A stretch of 64,000 nt of DNA from Pseudomonas sp. UBA2684 (GTDB taxonomy: Bacteria; Pseudomonadota; Gammaproteobacteria; Pseudomonadales; Pseudomonadaceae). The notes beneath the pieces are model-generated. The model was not told the DNA's origin, did not search any database, and saw only the letters and a program-made list of their open reading frames with translations. The stretch lies in contig DELY01000040.1 of assembly GCA_002354655.1 (NCBI GenBank), forward strand, positions 1 through 64,000. The letters run 5' to 3'. This document shows, piece by piece, positions 25,050-34,512 of this stretch; position 1 is the first letter of the stretch; the number at the start of each line of letters is the position of its first letter. The position numbers and the translations under genes were made by a program.

Positions 25050-25856
25050 TTATTGAGTGGTGGAGGCAGTCTGTTCGACTTCATCGAGAAAGGCGAGCAG
25101 GCTGCTATTGAAGCGTTGCGGTTGATCCAGTGGTGTGGCGTGGCGCGAGTCTTCGATCACCAGCAGGCGTGCGTTGGGCAGTTCTTTGACGTAGGCCTCT
25201 TTCTGCGTCACCGGGGTGTAGTCGCGGTCGGCGCTGATCACCAGGGTAGGACAGGTGATACGCGCCAGGCGTTCCCGCACGCCCCAGCCGATAATCGCGT
25301 CAAGACTGGCGAGGTAGGCGCGCTTGTCGTTCTGTGGCCAGCGTTGCTCGATCTTGCGGCGCAGTTCGGCCTGTTCGGGCTTGGGGAACAGCAGCTTGCC
25401 GAGGGCCTTGGCGATGGTGTCGAGGCTGAGCAGACGCGACAGGCTCCAGCGTTTGGCGATTTCCAGGTAGTCGCGCGGGCTTCTCGCTTTCACTTCCGGG
25501 CCGCTGTTGACGATGGTCAGGCTCTTCAGCAAGTCGGGGCGCTCGACGCCCAGCTGGAAGCCGATCATGCCGCCCATGGAAATGCCGACCAGGTGCACCG
25601 CATCCAGCTTGAGGTGTTCGATCAGCGCGACGACGTCCTCGGCGAACCCGGCGATGCTGTAGCGTTCGCGGGGTTTATCGGAGCGGCCATGGCCGCGCAC
25701 GTCGAGGGCGATCACCCGGTAGTGCGCCGCCAGCTCGGCAATCTGGTACTCCCAATCGCGGGTGCTTGAACCCAAGCCATGAACCAGCAACACGGGGGCG
25801 CCGTGACCGTATTCTTCGTAGTGCAGCTGGCAACCGTCGTTATCGAAATAGGACAT
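25050..25856 (-). CDS. Alpha/beta hydrolase
   Basis: The 268-residue cytoplasmic hydrolase has the oxyanion motif VLLVHGLGSS (about 24-33), a second strand VIALDVRGHGRSDKP, nucleophile elbow GISMGG (Ser near 98), and a late His in DSRHATPLDQP. It belongs to the broad PcaD/BioH-like group. The substrate is unknown. The start is MSYFDNDGCQL. It ends 12 bases before ppiA, so the two may be co-transcribed; the LysR regulator follows upstream on the same strand. Confidence 0.87.
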   Translation of the reverse strand: MSYFDNDGCQLHYEEYGHGAPVLLVHGLGSSTRDWEYQIAELAAHYRVIALDVRGHGRSDKPRERYSIAGFAEDVVALIEHLKLDAVHLVGISMGGMIGFQLGVERPDLLKSLTIVNSGPEVKARSPRDYLEIAKRWSLSRLLSLDTIAKALGKLLFPKPEQAELRRKIEQRWPQNDKRAYLASLDAIIGWGVRERLARITCPTLVISADRDYTPVTQKEAYVKELPNARLLVIEDSRHATPLDQPQRFNSSLLAFLDEVEQTASTTQ

Positions 25857-25869
25857 GGGCGACTCCTTG

Positions 25870-26796
25870 TCAGGTGGGCGGTAGCGGGGCGGCGAAGGCG
25901 GCGCTGAGCGGCGCGGCATCGAAGCGCTGGATCAGGTCGATGAGAATCTGCGTGGCCGGGCCGAGCGGTTTGTCTTTGTTCGAGTAGAGAAAGAATACCG
26001 GGTTGCGGCTGCCACCCTTGTCCAGTGGCAGCGGTTTGAGCAGGCCGTCTTTCAATTCGCGCTCGATCATGTGGCGCGGTAGCCAGGCGAAGCCCAGGCC
26101 GTTGCCGACGAAGCTGGCGGCGGTGGCCAGGCTGCCGACGGTCCAGCGCTGCTCGGCGCCCAGCCAGCCGACATCGCGCGGTTGCTGGCGGCCGGAATCG
26201 CGGATGACTACCTGCATCTGGGTTTCCAGGTCCTGGAAACTCAACTCGCGCTGCAGGCGGTGCAGCGGATGGTCCGGGTGGGCGACGGCGATGAACTCCA
26301 CCGTACTCATTTCCGAGCCGAGGAAGCCGGGAATATTGAAGCCGCAGATGGCCAGGTCGGCGACACCTTCCTTGAGCACCTCCTCGACCCCGGAGAGCAC
26401 TTCCTCGCGCAGGCGCACGCGGCAGCCGCGGCTCTGCGGCATAAAGGCGGTCAGCGCGCGCACCAGCCGCGCATTGGGGTAGGCGGCATCCACCACCAGG
26501 CGTACTTCGGCCTCCCAGCCCTGCTCCATGTGGTGGGCCAGGTCTTCCAGCTGGCTGGCCTGTTTCACCAGTTGCCGCGAGCGGCGCAGCAGCACATCGC
26601 CGGCTTCGGTGAGCACCGCCTTGCGCCCGTCGATGCGCAGCAGCGGCACGCCGAGCTGATCCTGCATGCGCGCCACGGTGTAACTAACCGAGGATTGCGA
26701 GCGGTGCAGCACCTCGGCGGCCTGGGCAAAACCGCCCTGGTCGACCACCGCCTGCAAAGTGCGCCATTGATCCAGGGTCACACGGGGCGCTTTCAT
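25870..26796 (-). CDS. LysR-family transcriptional regulator
   Basis: The 308-residue protein has an N-terminal winged HTH: LRTLQAVVDQGGFAQAAEVL-like start (here WRTLQAVVDQGGFAQAA) and RSQSSVSYTVARMQDQLGVP. A periplasmic-binding-fold effector domain follows (about 90-290). GGAG precedes ATG 26796. It lies 13 bases upstream of the hydrolase gene on the same strand, which is unusual for LysR pairs and suggests one transcript. A gene for a small secreted protein diverges from it. Confidence 0.9.
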   Translation of the reverse strand: MKAPRVTLDQWRTLQAVVDQGGFAQAAEVLHRSQSSVSYTVARMQDQLGVPLLRIDGRKAVLTEAGDVLLRRSRQLVKQASQLEDLAHHMEQGWEAEVRLVVDAAYPNARLVRALTAFMPQSRGCRVRLREEVLSGVEEVLKEGVADLAICGFNIPGFLGSEMSTVEFIAVAHPDHPLHRLQRELSFQDLETQMQVVIRDSGRQQPRDVGWLGAEQRWTVGSLATAASFVGNGLGFAWLPRHMIERELKDGLLKPLPLDKGGSRNPVFFLYSNKDKPLGPATQILIDLIQRFDAAPLSAAFAAPLPPT

Positions 26797-26881
26797 TATC
26801 CTCTCCTATTCACACGAGTCGTCGGGTGCACAGCGAGGCTAACTCGCCCTAAACTGGCAGTCCTTTGTTGGAGACTGCCGC

Positions 26882-27196
26882 ATGAAAAAGCTCTGCTGTG
26901 CCCTGATCGCCTTATTGCCGCTGACGGCGTTTGCTTATCCGATCGAGCTGGAGAAACAGTTCAACGGCGCCGAAGTGTCTGCCACGCCCCAGGAAATCGA
27001 CCACAACATGGGCGCGGTGATGCTCTACAACTATGGCCAAACCGACGCGCACTGCACGGCGATATTTCGCAACGGTCCTGAAGCACCGCGCACCCGCAAG
27101 ATGGTGTTGGCGGCGGGGCAGAGCAGCAACATGACCGTCAAATTCGCCCGCAGCATCATCAAGCTGCGCGTGCAGCTGACTTGCGGCCTGAAGTAG
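26882..27196 (+). CDS. Small secreted protein of unknown function
   Basis: The 104-residue protein has a signal peptide (MKKLCCALIALLPLTAFA). The mature part of about 86 residues is mostly beta-strand in pattern and has two Cys (DAHCTAIF and QLTCGLK) that could form a disulphide. Homologues in Pseudomonas are often annotated as 3-phosphoglycerate kinase, which the size and sequence do not support. It diverges from the LysR gene. Confidence 0.75.
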   Translation: MKKLCCALIALLPLTAFAYPIELEKQFNGAEVSATPQEIDHNMGAVMLYNYGQTDAHCTAIFRNGPEAPRTRKMVLAAGQSSNMTVKFARSIIKLRVQLTCGLK

Positions 27197-27370
27197 TCGG
27201 CGCGTTGTAGTGTGGCGACTTTTCCAGGCGAAGCTGAGACTAGTGCGGGGGTGTTGATAAATCAACTTAATCGATAGTTTGAAGCGGTTTTTTGCGCTTT
27301 TTTATCGATGCGTGTCGCTCTATTCTCTGCTCCATCGACATTTAACAACCCCTTCGATGGAGCACACAGC

Positions 27371-27970
27371 ATGTCCCGCGTTCTGGTTATCGAAAGCAGC
27401 GCCCGCCAACACGGTTCGGTGTCCCGCCAGCTCACCGAGCAATTCATCGCTCATTGGCAAGCAGCTCACCCGGCCGATCCGATCACGGTTCGCGACGTGG
27501 CCGTCGAGCAGGTGCCGCACCTGGACGCTAATCTGCTGGGCGGTTGGATGACTCCGGCCGAGCAACAGAGCGATGCGGAAAAAGCCGCGCTGGCGCTGTC
27601 CAATACGCTCACCGATGAGTTGCTGGCCGCCGATGTGCTGGTGCTGGCCGCGCCTATGTACAACTTCACCATCCCCAGCACCCTCAAGGCCTGGCTCGAC
27701 CACGTGCTGCGTGCCGGGGTGACTTTCCAATACACCGAAAGCGGCCCGCAAGGCTTGCTCAGCGGCAAGCGTGCCGTGGTGCTGACCGCCCGTGGCGGCA
27801 TCTACGCCGGCGGCAGCATGGATCACCAAGAACCCTACCTGCGTCAGGCACTGGGCTTTATCGGGATTCACGACGTCAGCTTTATCCATGCCGAAGGCCT
27901 GAATCTGGGCGCTGAGTTCCTGGAAAAAGGCCTGCAACAAGCTCAGGCGCAGCTGGCACAAGTGGCCTGA
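27371..27970 (+). CDS. azoR: FMN-dependent NADH azoreductase
   Basis: The 199-residue flavodoxin-fold enzyme has SSARQHGSVSRQLTEQF for the FMN phosphate, the APMYNFTIPSTLKAWLDHVL segment lining the flavin, and LTARGGIYAGG near the active site. It reduces azo compounds and quinones with NADH. It corresponds in order to P. aeruginosa PA3223 next to a LysR regulator. The start is MSRVLVIESSA; the upstream 170 bases are the promoter region. A strong terminator follows. Confidence 0.93.
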   Translation: MSRVLVIESSARQHGSVSRQLTEQFIAHWQAAHPADPITVRDVAVEQVPHLDANLLGGWMTPAEQQSDAEKAALALSNTLTDELLAADVLVLAAPMYNFTIPSTLKAWLDHVLRAGVTFQYTESGPQGLLSGKRAVVLTARGGIYAGGSMDHQEPYLRQALGFIGIHDVSFIHAEGLNLGAEFLEKGLQQAQAQLAQVA

Positions 27971-28033
27971 TGGCCAGGCGCCTAGCCGTTTAACCGACTC
28001 TCCTCTTCGCGCCCTCAGCTCCTGGGCGCGCAT

Positions 28034-28073
28034 GCCCGGTCAACCGCCTTGGTGGTTGGCTGGGCTTTTTTTT
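28034..28073 (+). terminator. Rho-independent terminator of azoR
   Basis: A 12-bp stem including G-T pairs runs from GCCCGGTCAACC to GGTTGGCTGGGC with an eight-base loop, followed by eight T residues. Confidence 0.9.
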
Positions 28074-28533
28074 GGTTTTGGCCCCGCTAACTTTTGCTGC
28101 AACCCAGCGCCGCATGGCAGTGGCTTTAGCCGCGAAAACACGAAAAATCTGCTCGCCGCAGCCGTGCGCGGGCTAGGTAGGAGGGGCTTTAGCCGCGATT
28201 CAGCGCGCTGCCTGAACCGCTCGCGGTCAAGGCCACTCCCACAACAGCAGGCTGGCGTTGGCAATGGAGTTTGTTCGAGCCCTCTAGCATGCCCTCTGCG
28301 CCGCTCATTCCAGCCAGCGCCACAGGACTCAGCGCGGCCGGCTGTCTGTTCCGCCAGGGGGTTCGCAAATAACGCGCCCGCGCGATTGTTCAAGCCACGT
28401 CGACAGGCTAAGGTCGCCGCCTTGCTAAGCGCAGCACCGGAGGTTAGCCCGTCTGGGTAACGCTGGCGTTAGTGTGTGTATCGCGGTGTGATGGCCTGAT
28501 CTGGCGCGCGTCGTAGCGACTGAAGGTGGTGTG
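28074..28533. repeat. Gene-free stretch with three REP-like sequences
   Basis: REP copies of the GGCTTTAGCCGCGA class are at about 28116-28136, 28175-28199 and, inverted and degenerate, 28218-28243. The remainder up to rarD shows no supported gene, though codon-like composition suggests possible decayed coding sequence. Confidence 0.65.
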
Positions 28534-29427
28534 ATGAATTTGTCTGGACGTGGCGTGGCGTTATCGGTGTTCGCCTCGCTGTTGTTTGCCCTGATTCCTG
28601 GCTATGTGCAGCAACTGGCGCCGCTCGATGGTGTGCAGGTGTTTGCCCAGCGGGTGCTCTGGTCGATTCCGGCGGTGTTGCTGTTGCTGGCGGTGGCGCG
28701 GCAGTGGGGCGTATTGATCACGGTGTTCGGCCGTTTACGTCGCGAGTCGTTGCTGTTGGCCGCCTTGCCGCTGGCGGCGGCGTTGATTGGCGTGCAATGG
28801 GCGTTGTTCGTCTGGGCGCCGCTGGCCGGGCGCATGCTCGATGTGTCGCTGGGCTACTTTTTGCTGCCGCTGGTCATGGTGTTGGCCGGCCGACTGTTTT
28901 ACGGCGAGCGTTTGCGGCCGTTGCAGCGCTTGGCGGTGGCCTGTGCGCTGCTGGGCGTGCTGCACGAGCTGTGGCGTTCGCAGGCCTTTTCCTGGGTCAC
29001 CTTGGTGACGGCGCTGGGGTATCCGCCGTATTTCATGCTGCGTCGCTGGATGCGCCTGGACGCGTTGTCCGGCTTTGCTCTCGAGATGCTGATGCTGACG
29101 CCGCTGGCTGTTTGGCTGATCGTCGTGTGGGGGCCGAGCGATGTGTTCACCCAGGCGCCGCAACTCTGGTGGCTACTGCCGGGCCTGGGCTTGCTCGGTG
29201 CCCTGGCCTTCGCCGCGATGATGGCGTCCAGCCGGTTATTGCCGCTGGGACTGTTCGGCATCCTCAGTTATGTCGAGCCGGTGCTGTTATTTATGGTGGC
29301 GGTGGTGTTTCTCGGTGAGGTGTTCAATGCCGAGCAGTGGTTGACCTACCTGCCGATCTGGTTGGCTGTGCTGTTGGTGGGCTGGGACAGTGCGCGTTTG
29401 CTGGTCAAGCAGCAGAGACCTGCGTGA
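28534..29427 (+). CDS. rarD: RarD-type EamA transporter
   Basis: The 297-residue protein has about ten hydrophobic helices. Family signatures of RarD (chloramphenicol-sensitive protein, a DMT member) include WALFVWAPLAGRMLDVSLGYF and the C-terminal LLPLGLFGILSYVEPVLLF. The transported compound is unknown. The start is ATG 28534, three bases after an in-frame GTG. It converges on the CigR-like gene with two bases between stop codons. Confidence 0.87.
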   Translation: MNLSGRGVALSVFASLLFALIPGYVQQLAPLDGVQVFAQRVLWSIPAVLLLLAVARQWGVLITVFGRLRRESLLLAALPLAAALIGVQWALFVWAPLAGRMLDVSLGYFLLPLVMVLAGRLFYGERLRPLQRLAVACALLGVLHELWRSQAFSWVTLVTALGYPPYFMLRRWMRLDALSGFALEMLMLTPLAVWLIVVWGPSDVFTQAPQLWWLLPGLGLLGALAFAAMMASSRLLPLGLFGILSYVEPVLLFMVAVVFLGEVFNAEQWLTYLPIWLAVLLVGWDSARLLVKQQRPA

Positions 29428-29429
29428 GG

Positions 29430-29843
29430 TCAGTCGAGTATGTTGCGCAGCACTTCGTAGACAATACCGGTGGCTATCGCTACCAGCACCACGTCCGTGC
29501 CGATCTGCTTCCACTCGTAGCCGTCGTAGCGCGGCAGTTGACCGAGCAGGCGGCTGTCGAAGTTCTTGGCGATGCCCGGCGGTAAGGGTTTGCCGCGCGC
29601 CAGGTTCTTGGCGATGCCGGGCGGCAGCGAGCTGACCGGGCCGATCAAGTCGCGGTTGTCGCCGAGAATGATGCGTACCCGGCCAATATCGATCGATGGG
29701 CCATGCAGGTTGACGTCGATAGTGTTGTCGCCGCCCCCGTGTTTGCCGGGGTTGTCGTGTTTGGGCGCTGCCAGGGCGCTGTGTGCGGCGAGGGCGAGTA
29801 GCAGACCGCTACAGATCAGCAGAGAACGCGAAGGGTTGAACAT
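29430..29843 (-). CDS. CigR/RcnB-like secreted protein
   Basis: The 137-residue protein has a signal peptide (SLLICSGLLLALAAHSALA). A His/Gly/Asp-rich segment follows, then two repeats of LPPGIAKN separated by 16 residues, LPRYDGYEWKQIGTD (an RcnB-like module), and a hydrophobic C-terminal helix (VVLVAIATGIVYEVL). This layout matches the CigR family, in Salmonella an antivirulence factor; the role in pseudomonads is not known. The C-terminal helix suggests membrane anchoring after export. Confidence 0.8.
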   Translation of the reverse strand: MFNPSRSLLICSGLLLALAAHSALAAPKHDNPGKHGGGDNTIDVNLHGPSIDIGRVRIILGDNRDLIGPVSSLPPGIAKNLARGKPLPPGIAKNFDSRLLGQLPRYDGYEWKQIGTDVVLVAIATGIVYEVLRNILD

Positions 29844-30017
29844 AGGATTCTCCAGCGCCGGATTGGCAGTTGTCATGGCTGATTGGAGCGCTTGACGCTG
29901 GCTTCGTTCAAGCCCCGTGCCTAAATGATGTGCGGGCCGGCACAAAGAAATTCGGCCGCGACGCGGGAAACCGTTACGCTATACAGCTGATTTCCGTTTC
30001 TTTGTCGAGGTTACCCC

Positions 30018-31370
30018 GTGTTTTCCCAATTTGCCCTGCATGAACGCCTGCTTAAAGCCGTGGCTGCGCTGAACTTTGTCGAGCCCACCCCGGTGCAGGT
30101 AGCGGCTATTCCGCTGGCGCTGCAAGGGCAAGACCTCCGGGTAACCGCGCAGACCGGCAGCGGCAAGACCGCCGCCTTTGTGTTGCCGATGCTCAATCGC
30201 CTGCTGGGCGATGGTGCGTCTTCGCCGCGCATGAGCGTACGCGCGATGATCCTCCTGCCGACCCGCGAGCTGGCGCAGCAAACCCTCAAGGAAGTCGAGC
30301 GCTTCGCCCAGTTCACCTTTCTCAAGGCCGGGTTGATCACCGGTGGCGAGGATTTCAAGGTACAGGCGGCGATGCTGCGCCGGGTGGATATCCTGATCGG
30401 TACGCCGGGTCGTTTGATCGAACACGCCAATGCCGGCAACTTGTTGTTGGACGAGGTCGAGGTGCTGGTGCTCGATGAGGCGGACCGCATGCTCGACATG
30501 GGCTTTGCCGAAGACGTGCAGCGCTTGGCCGAGCTGTGCAATGCCGAGCGCCAGACCCTGCTGTTCTCCGCCACCAGCGGTGGCGCCGGGCTGCGCGAGA
30601 TGGTCGAGAAGGTGCTCAAGGAGCCGCAGCATTTGCAGCTCAACCGCGTCAGCCAGCTCAACGAAGGCACGCGTCAGCAGATCATCACCGCAGACCACAA
30701 CCACCACAAAGAGCGTCTGGTCGACTGGCTGCTGGCCAACGAGACCTATGAAAAGGCGATCATCTTCACCAATACCCGGGTGCAAGCGGACCGCCTGTAC
30801 GGCAAGTTGGTGGCCAAGGAATACAAAGTCTTCGTGCTGCACGGCGAGAAAGACCAGAAAGACCGCAAGCTGGCCATCGACCGCCTCAAGCAGGGCGCCG
30901 TGAAGATCCTCGTCGCCACCGATGTGGCCGCGCGTGGCCTGGATGTCGACGGCCTGGACCTGGTGATCAACTTCGATATGCCACGCTCCGGCGACGAATA
31001 CGTGCACCGTATCGGTCGTACCGGCCGTGCCGGCGCGGAAGGCTTGGCGATTTCATTGATCTGCCACAACGATTGGAGCCTGATGTCGAGCATCGAACGC
31101 TACCTCAAGCAGCGCTTCGAACGTCGCACCATCAAGGATGTGAAAGGCATCTACCAAGGCCCGAAGAACCTCAAGGCTTCGGGCAAGGCAGTGGGGCCGA
31201 AGAAGAAAAAGATCGACCCGAAAACCGGCAAGAAGATCGTCGCGAAGAAGCCGGCCGCCAAGGCGCCGAGCAAGCGCAATACCATCAACAAGCCCAAAAG
31301 CGATGCGCCGGTGCTGGTCAGTCAGGACGGCCTGGCGCCACTGAAGCGGCGTAAACCTGCCGTCGAGTAA
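30018..31370 (+). CDS. DEAD-box ATP-dependent RNA helicase
   Basis: The 450-residue protein has the complete core: Q-motif FVEPTPVQVAAIPLALQG, Walker A AQTGSGKT, PTRELA, TPGRL, DEAD (VLDEADRMLDMGF), SAT, and motif VI HRIGRTGRAG. A Lys-rich, disordered basic tail of about 80 residues follows (KKKKIDPKTGKKIV), typical of RhlE/SrmB-type helicases acting on rRNA or mRNA. Which of the several Pseudomonas DEAD-box proteins it is cannot be settled from motifs. A perfect 16-bp palindrome follows the gene. Confidence 0.92.
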   Translation: MFSQFALHERLLKAVAALNFVEPTPVQVAAIPLALQGQDLRVTAQTGSGKTAAFVLPMLNRLLGDGASSPRMSVRAMILLPTRELAQQTLKEVERFAQFTFLKAGLITGGEDFKVQAAMLRRVDILIGTPGRLIEHANAGNLLLDEVEVLVLDEADRMLDMGFAEDVQRLAELCNAERQTLLFSATSGGAGLREMVEKVLKEPQHLQLNRVSQLNEGTRQQIITADHNHHKERLVDWLLANETYEKAIIFTNTRVQADRLYGKLVAKEYKVFVLHGEKDQKDRKLAIDRLKQGAVKILVATDVAARGLDVDGLDLVINFDMPRSGDEYVHRIGRTGRAGAEGLAISLICHNDWSLMSSIERYLKQRFERRTIKDVKGIYQGPKNLKASGKAVGPKKKKIDPKTGKKIVAKKPAAKAPSKRNTINKPKSDAPVLVSQDGLAPLKRRKPAVE

Positions 31371-31387
31371 GGGCGCATAGGGATTTG

Positions 31388-31426
31388 GCGCCGCGTGTCC
31401 GCCCGGCAGTGGCGGACACGCGGCGC
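31388..31426. other. Perfect 16-bp palindrome between convergent genes
   Basis: The arms GCGCCGCGTGTCCGCC and GGCGGACACGCGGCGC enclose a seven-base loop. It lies between the helicase and the convergent oxidoreductase and has no T-tract on either strand. Confidence 0.8.
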
Positions 31427-31469
31427 TGCGGTATGGCTTGATCCTGAAGCCCGCCCCCCGTGGTTGCAG

Positions 31470-32450
31470 TTACTTCGGCACGATCAGGATCTTGCCGTCG
31501 CGCTCGCCACTGGCGGCTGCGGCCACGGCCTCCTTGATCTGGCTGACGTCGTAGGTGGCCGCTACGCGGGTGCGCAGCTTGCCGCTAGCGATCAGTTGGG
31601 TCAGCTCGCCAAATACCTTCATCTGCTCGGCCGGGGTCGCGGTTCTGAACCACTTGGCCAGCCAGAAACCGCGCAGGGTCACGTCGCGGAACACGAACGA
31701 ACCTGGCGACACCTGGCAAGGCTGGCGGCTCATCATGCCGTAGTTGACCAGCACACCGCCGTCGCTGAGGCTGGCAGCCAGGTGATCGGTGGCGGCGCCG
31801 CCCACGGCATCGATGCCCAGGCGCACTGCCGCGCCACCGGTGGCGGCGCGCACGCGTTTGGCCAGGTCCAGGCCATCCACCAGCACCACATCGCCCCCTT
31901 CCGCCTCGACGCTGGCCACCGCCGATTCGCGGCGCACCACGTTGAGGGTCTTGAAGCCGCGTAGCTTGGCCAGTTGGATCAGGTAACTGCCCACCCCGGA
32001 GTTGGCGGCGTTCTGAATTACCCAGTCACCGGGCTTGAGGTCAACGAACTGGCTGAGCATCAGCGAGGCGGTCGGTGGGTTGACGGTCATCATCGCCAGT
32101 TGCTGCGGATCGGCCTCGGGCAGCGGAATCAGCTTGTTCGCCGGTGCATTCAAGTGGCTGACCCAGGTGCCGCAGCCGACCGGCAGCAGCACCAGTTGGC
32201 CGACTTTCAGGTTGCTCACTTGCGCCCCCAGCGCCTCGACGCGGCCCACGCCTTCGTTACCGCCAATGGCGGGCAACGGCGGCAGCATGCCGTATTCGCC
32301 GGTCAGGGTGAGCACGTCAGAGGGGTTGATCGGCGCCGCCTCGACCTTGATTCGCGCCTCGCCTGCGGCGGGAGCGGGCAGTTGCAATTCGACGGCGGCG
32401 ATGACGTCTTGGGGTACTGGGCCGCGGGTCTGGTATTCGGCTTTGAGCAT
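31470..32450 (-). CDS. Zinc-independent MDR-family oxidoreductase (quinone/enoyl reductase-like)
   Basis: The 326-residue medium-chain dehydrogenase/reductase has the GroES-like N-terminal domain with APINPSDVLTLTGEYG and the conserved GNEGVGRVEALG. The Rossmann domain has NAANSGVGSYLIQLAKLRG. The pattern is closest to mitochondrial-type 2-enoyl thioester reductases, which lack catalytic zinc; no zinc Cys/His set is seen. NADPH is the expected cofactor. GGAGA precedes the start. It is apparently monocistronic. Confidence 0.87.
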   Translation of the reverse strand: MLKAEYQTRGPVPQDVIAAVELQLPAPAAGEARIKVEAAPINPSDVLTLTGEYGMLPPLPAIGGNEGVGRVEALGAQVSNLKVGQLVLLPVGCGTWVSHLNAPANKLIPLPEADPQQLAMMTVNPPTASLMLSQFVDLKPGDWVIQNAANSGVGSYLIQLAKLRGFKTLNVVRRESAVASVEAEGGDVVLVDGLDLAKRVRAATGGAAVRLGIDAVGGAATDHLAASLSDGGVLVNYGMMSRQPCQVSPGSFVFRDVTLRGFWLAKWFRTATPAEQMKVFGELTQLIASGKLRTRVAATYDVSQIKEAVAAAASGERDGKILIVPK

Positions 32451-32730
32451 GATGGTTCTCCGGTAGGGAAAGTGGCTGCGTCTATCGGGCTCAGGGCTGT
32501 ACGGCTGCGCCAGTCCGATGGATACCTCGGTGGAGAGAGTCTAGTGGCCTGTGTGGTTAGTTCAATGAGTCAATGCCGGCGATCCTGCGGCGGTACTCCT
32601 TGCCATCGCCCGCGATGACTCGTTGCAGCGTCTTGTCTCGGGCGCACAGGCCACTCAACCTGAGCGCCTCTAAGGCGGTGCGCATCAGCGATAGGATTCG
32701 CCGCTCTATCGACTGTGGCCATTGCCCGCT

Positions 32731-34512
32731 TTAACGCACCCGGTCGCGACTTTTTACCGCCAGATCAAGGGCCTTTTGCATGTCCAGGCGTGCCGAGCGC
32801 CCGATGTCCGGGTTGTTCAGATCGAAGTTGCGCTCGGAGGGGAGAATGGGGGCCGTCAGGTCTTCGGCGTCGGTGGGTTCGAAGTCGAATTCCTCGCCGA
32901 GGGTCATGGCGCTGCGGCGCAGCAACATGCGCAGTTGATCGGGATGCAGTTCTGGGTTGATCGATATCAGCCCGGCGACGATGCCGGTGACCATGGGGGT
33001 GGCGTAGGACGTGCCGCAATGCGCTGCGCCTTGTTCGTCGGCCCGCAAGGTGGAGGCGTGGGCGCAGGCGGCGGCGGTGATGTCGACGCGCGTATCGCTG
33101 TTCGACGAGCTGCGTTTGACCACATAGGCGGGGTCGTCCACGGCTACGTCCTGACGCTCGCTGCGTTGGTGGCCGCCGACCACCAAGAGCTGATCGGTGA
33201 CGAACGAGGACGGCAGGCGGTATTCGTCGGCCCCGGAGAACGAGGCGCCATTGCCGGCCGAGTTGACCACGACCACCTCTGGGTGTTCGCGGCGCAGCCA
33301 GAGGAAGAACTCTTCGAGCAGTTCCTCATAGCCGCTCATGGCCAGGCCCGAGCGCACCAGTGAATCGATTTCATCGCCCCGAATGTTTTTCGCGCCGATG
33401 CGGTGAATACCCCAGCTCCAGTTGAGCACCCGGACGCCGTCTTCCACCAGGTTGACCGAGGCGGCGATATTGGCCGTGATGCCGGCGTCGGAGTTGCGTT
33501 CGACGATCACCTCGAAGCCTGGTCCGGCGCCGTCCAGGCCCCTGAGAAAGCCGGTATTGCCGCCCGTATCCCAGCGGGCGGCGAGAATTCCGGCGACTGT
33601 CGAGCCGTGGCCATCGGGGCGCTTGGCATCGCGGGCATACAGACGGGTGTGCGGTTTGCCATCGGCGCGCGTCGCCGCGCCGAGGTAGTCCTGGAAGTCG
33701 GCGGCGTCGAAATCGACATCGCGCTCGATGACTCCGATGCGCACGGGCGTAGTGACAATCGGCGAGGTCTTCGAGGGAATGCGCCGCTGGTAATAGTTGA
33801 CCGCGTCGAGAAAGCGGTTGGCCGCCCATTCATCGCCGCTGGGTGCCTCAAGTGGCGGGTTGACGCGCTGCGTCGCTTCGTTTTCCTCGGCGGAGGACTC
33901 CTCGATCACCACTGCATCCACGCTGACTTCACTGCCCAGGCGCAGCACCAGGGCATCGCGTTCGATGAGGTTGTCGGCCGGTAGGCGCAGTTGGTAGACG
34001 TTGAGCGGCGCAATCGCCCCCACCACTTCGGCGTGGTATTTCTGCGCCAGCTGCCGGGCGACCGTGAGGCCATCGGCATCTTCTTCGATGATCAGGCTGA
34101 CCAAATCGACATAAGTGGTCAGTCCATCCATGTTTTTCGCCACTTCGCTGGGCTTGGCAGCCAATACATGACTGCCCTTGAGCGACAGCCAGACCGGGTT
34201 GCTGGGCTGGCCATGCTGTTCCAGCCAGATCGGCCCGCTCTGCTGCGCTGTAGCGGATAGGTGTACGCGAAGTTGCTGGCCGTCGCGCTCAATGGCCGCG
34301 TCCGGCAGCGCCTGGCCATCGAGCAGCACGCGCAACGAGTCGCGCTGCACGCCCTGTGCGCTCAGGCAGAACTGCTGAGTGCGGTTGTCGAGCAGGTCGC
34401 CGCAGCGTTGCAGGTGCATCAGGCGCAGGGGCTCTGCTGCCAGTGCTGTGAAGCTGGCGCTGGCGAGTAACAGGCCAGCCAGTGCTGGGCGGAGCAGGTG
34501 CAGGTGTGGCAT
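32731..34512 (-). CDS. Secreted S8-family (subtilisin-like) peptidase with altered Asp motif
   Basis: The 593-residue exported protein has a signal peptide (LRPALAGLLLASASFTALAA) and an N-terminal region of about 230 residues with beta-rich pattern. The subtilase domain follows: His302 in GHGSTVAGIL, oxyanion Asn in VVNSAGNG, and Ser502 in CGTSYATPM. Where the family has VIDTG, this protein has VIERDVDF, so the catalytic Asp position is Glu263; Asp265 or Asp267 might serve instead. Activity is therefore uncertain. It is transcribed alone. The start is MPHLHLLRP, giving a proper signal peptide. Confidence 0.85.
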   Translation of the reverse strand: MPHLHLLRPALAGLLLASASFTALAAEPLRLMHLQRCGDLLDNRTQQFCLSAQGVQRDSLRVLLDGQALPDAAIERDGQQLRVHLSATAQQSGPIWLEQHGQPSNPVWLSLKGSHVLAAKPSEVAKNMDGLTTYVDLVSLIIEEDADGLTVARQLAQKYHAEVVGAIAPLNVYQLRLPADNLIERDALVLRLGSEVSVDAVVIEESSAEENEATQRVNPPLEAPSGDEWAANRFLDAVNYYQRRIPSKTSPIVTTPVRIGVIERDVDFDAADFQDYLGAATRADGKPHTRLYARDAKRPDGHGSTVAGILAARWDTGGNTGFLRGLDGAGPGFEVIVERNSDAGITANIAASVNLVEDGVRVLNWSWGIHRIGAKNIRGDEIDSLVRSGLAMSGYEELLEEFFLWLRREHPEVVVVNSAGNGASFSGADEYRLPSSFVTDQLLVVGGHQRSERQDVAVDDPAYVVKRSSSNSDTRVDITAAACAHASTLRADEQGAAHCGTSYATPMVTGIVAGLISINPELHPDQLRMLLRRSAMTLGEEFDFEPTDAEDLTAPILPSERNFDLNNPDIGRSARLDMQKALDLAVKSRDRVR

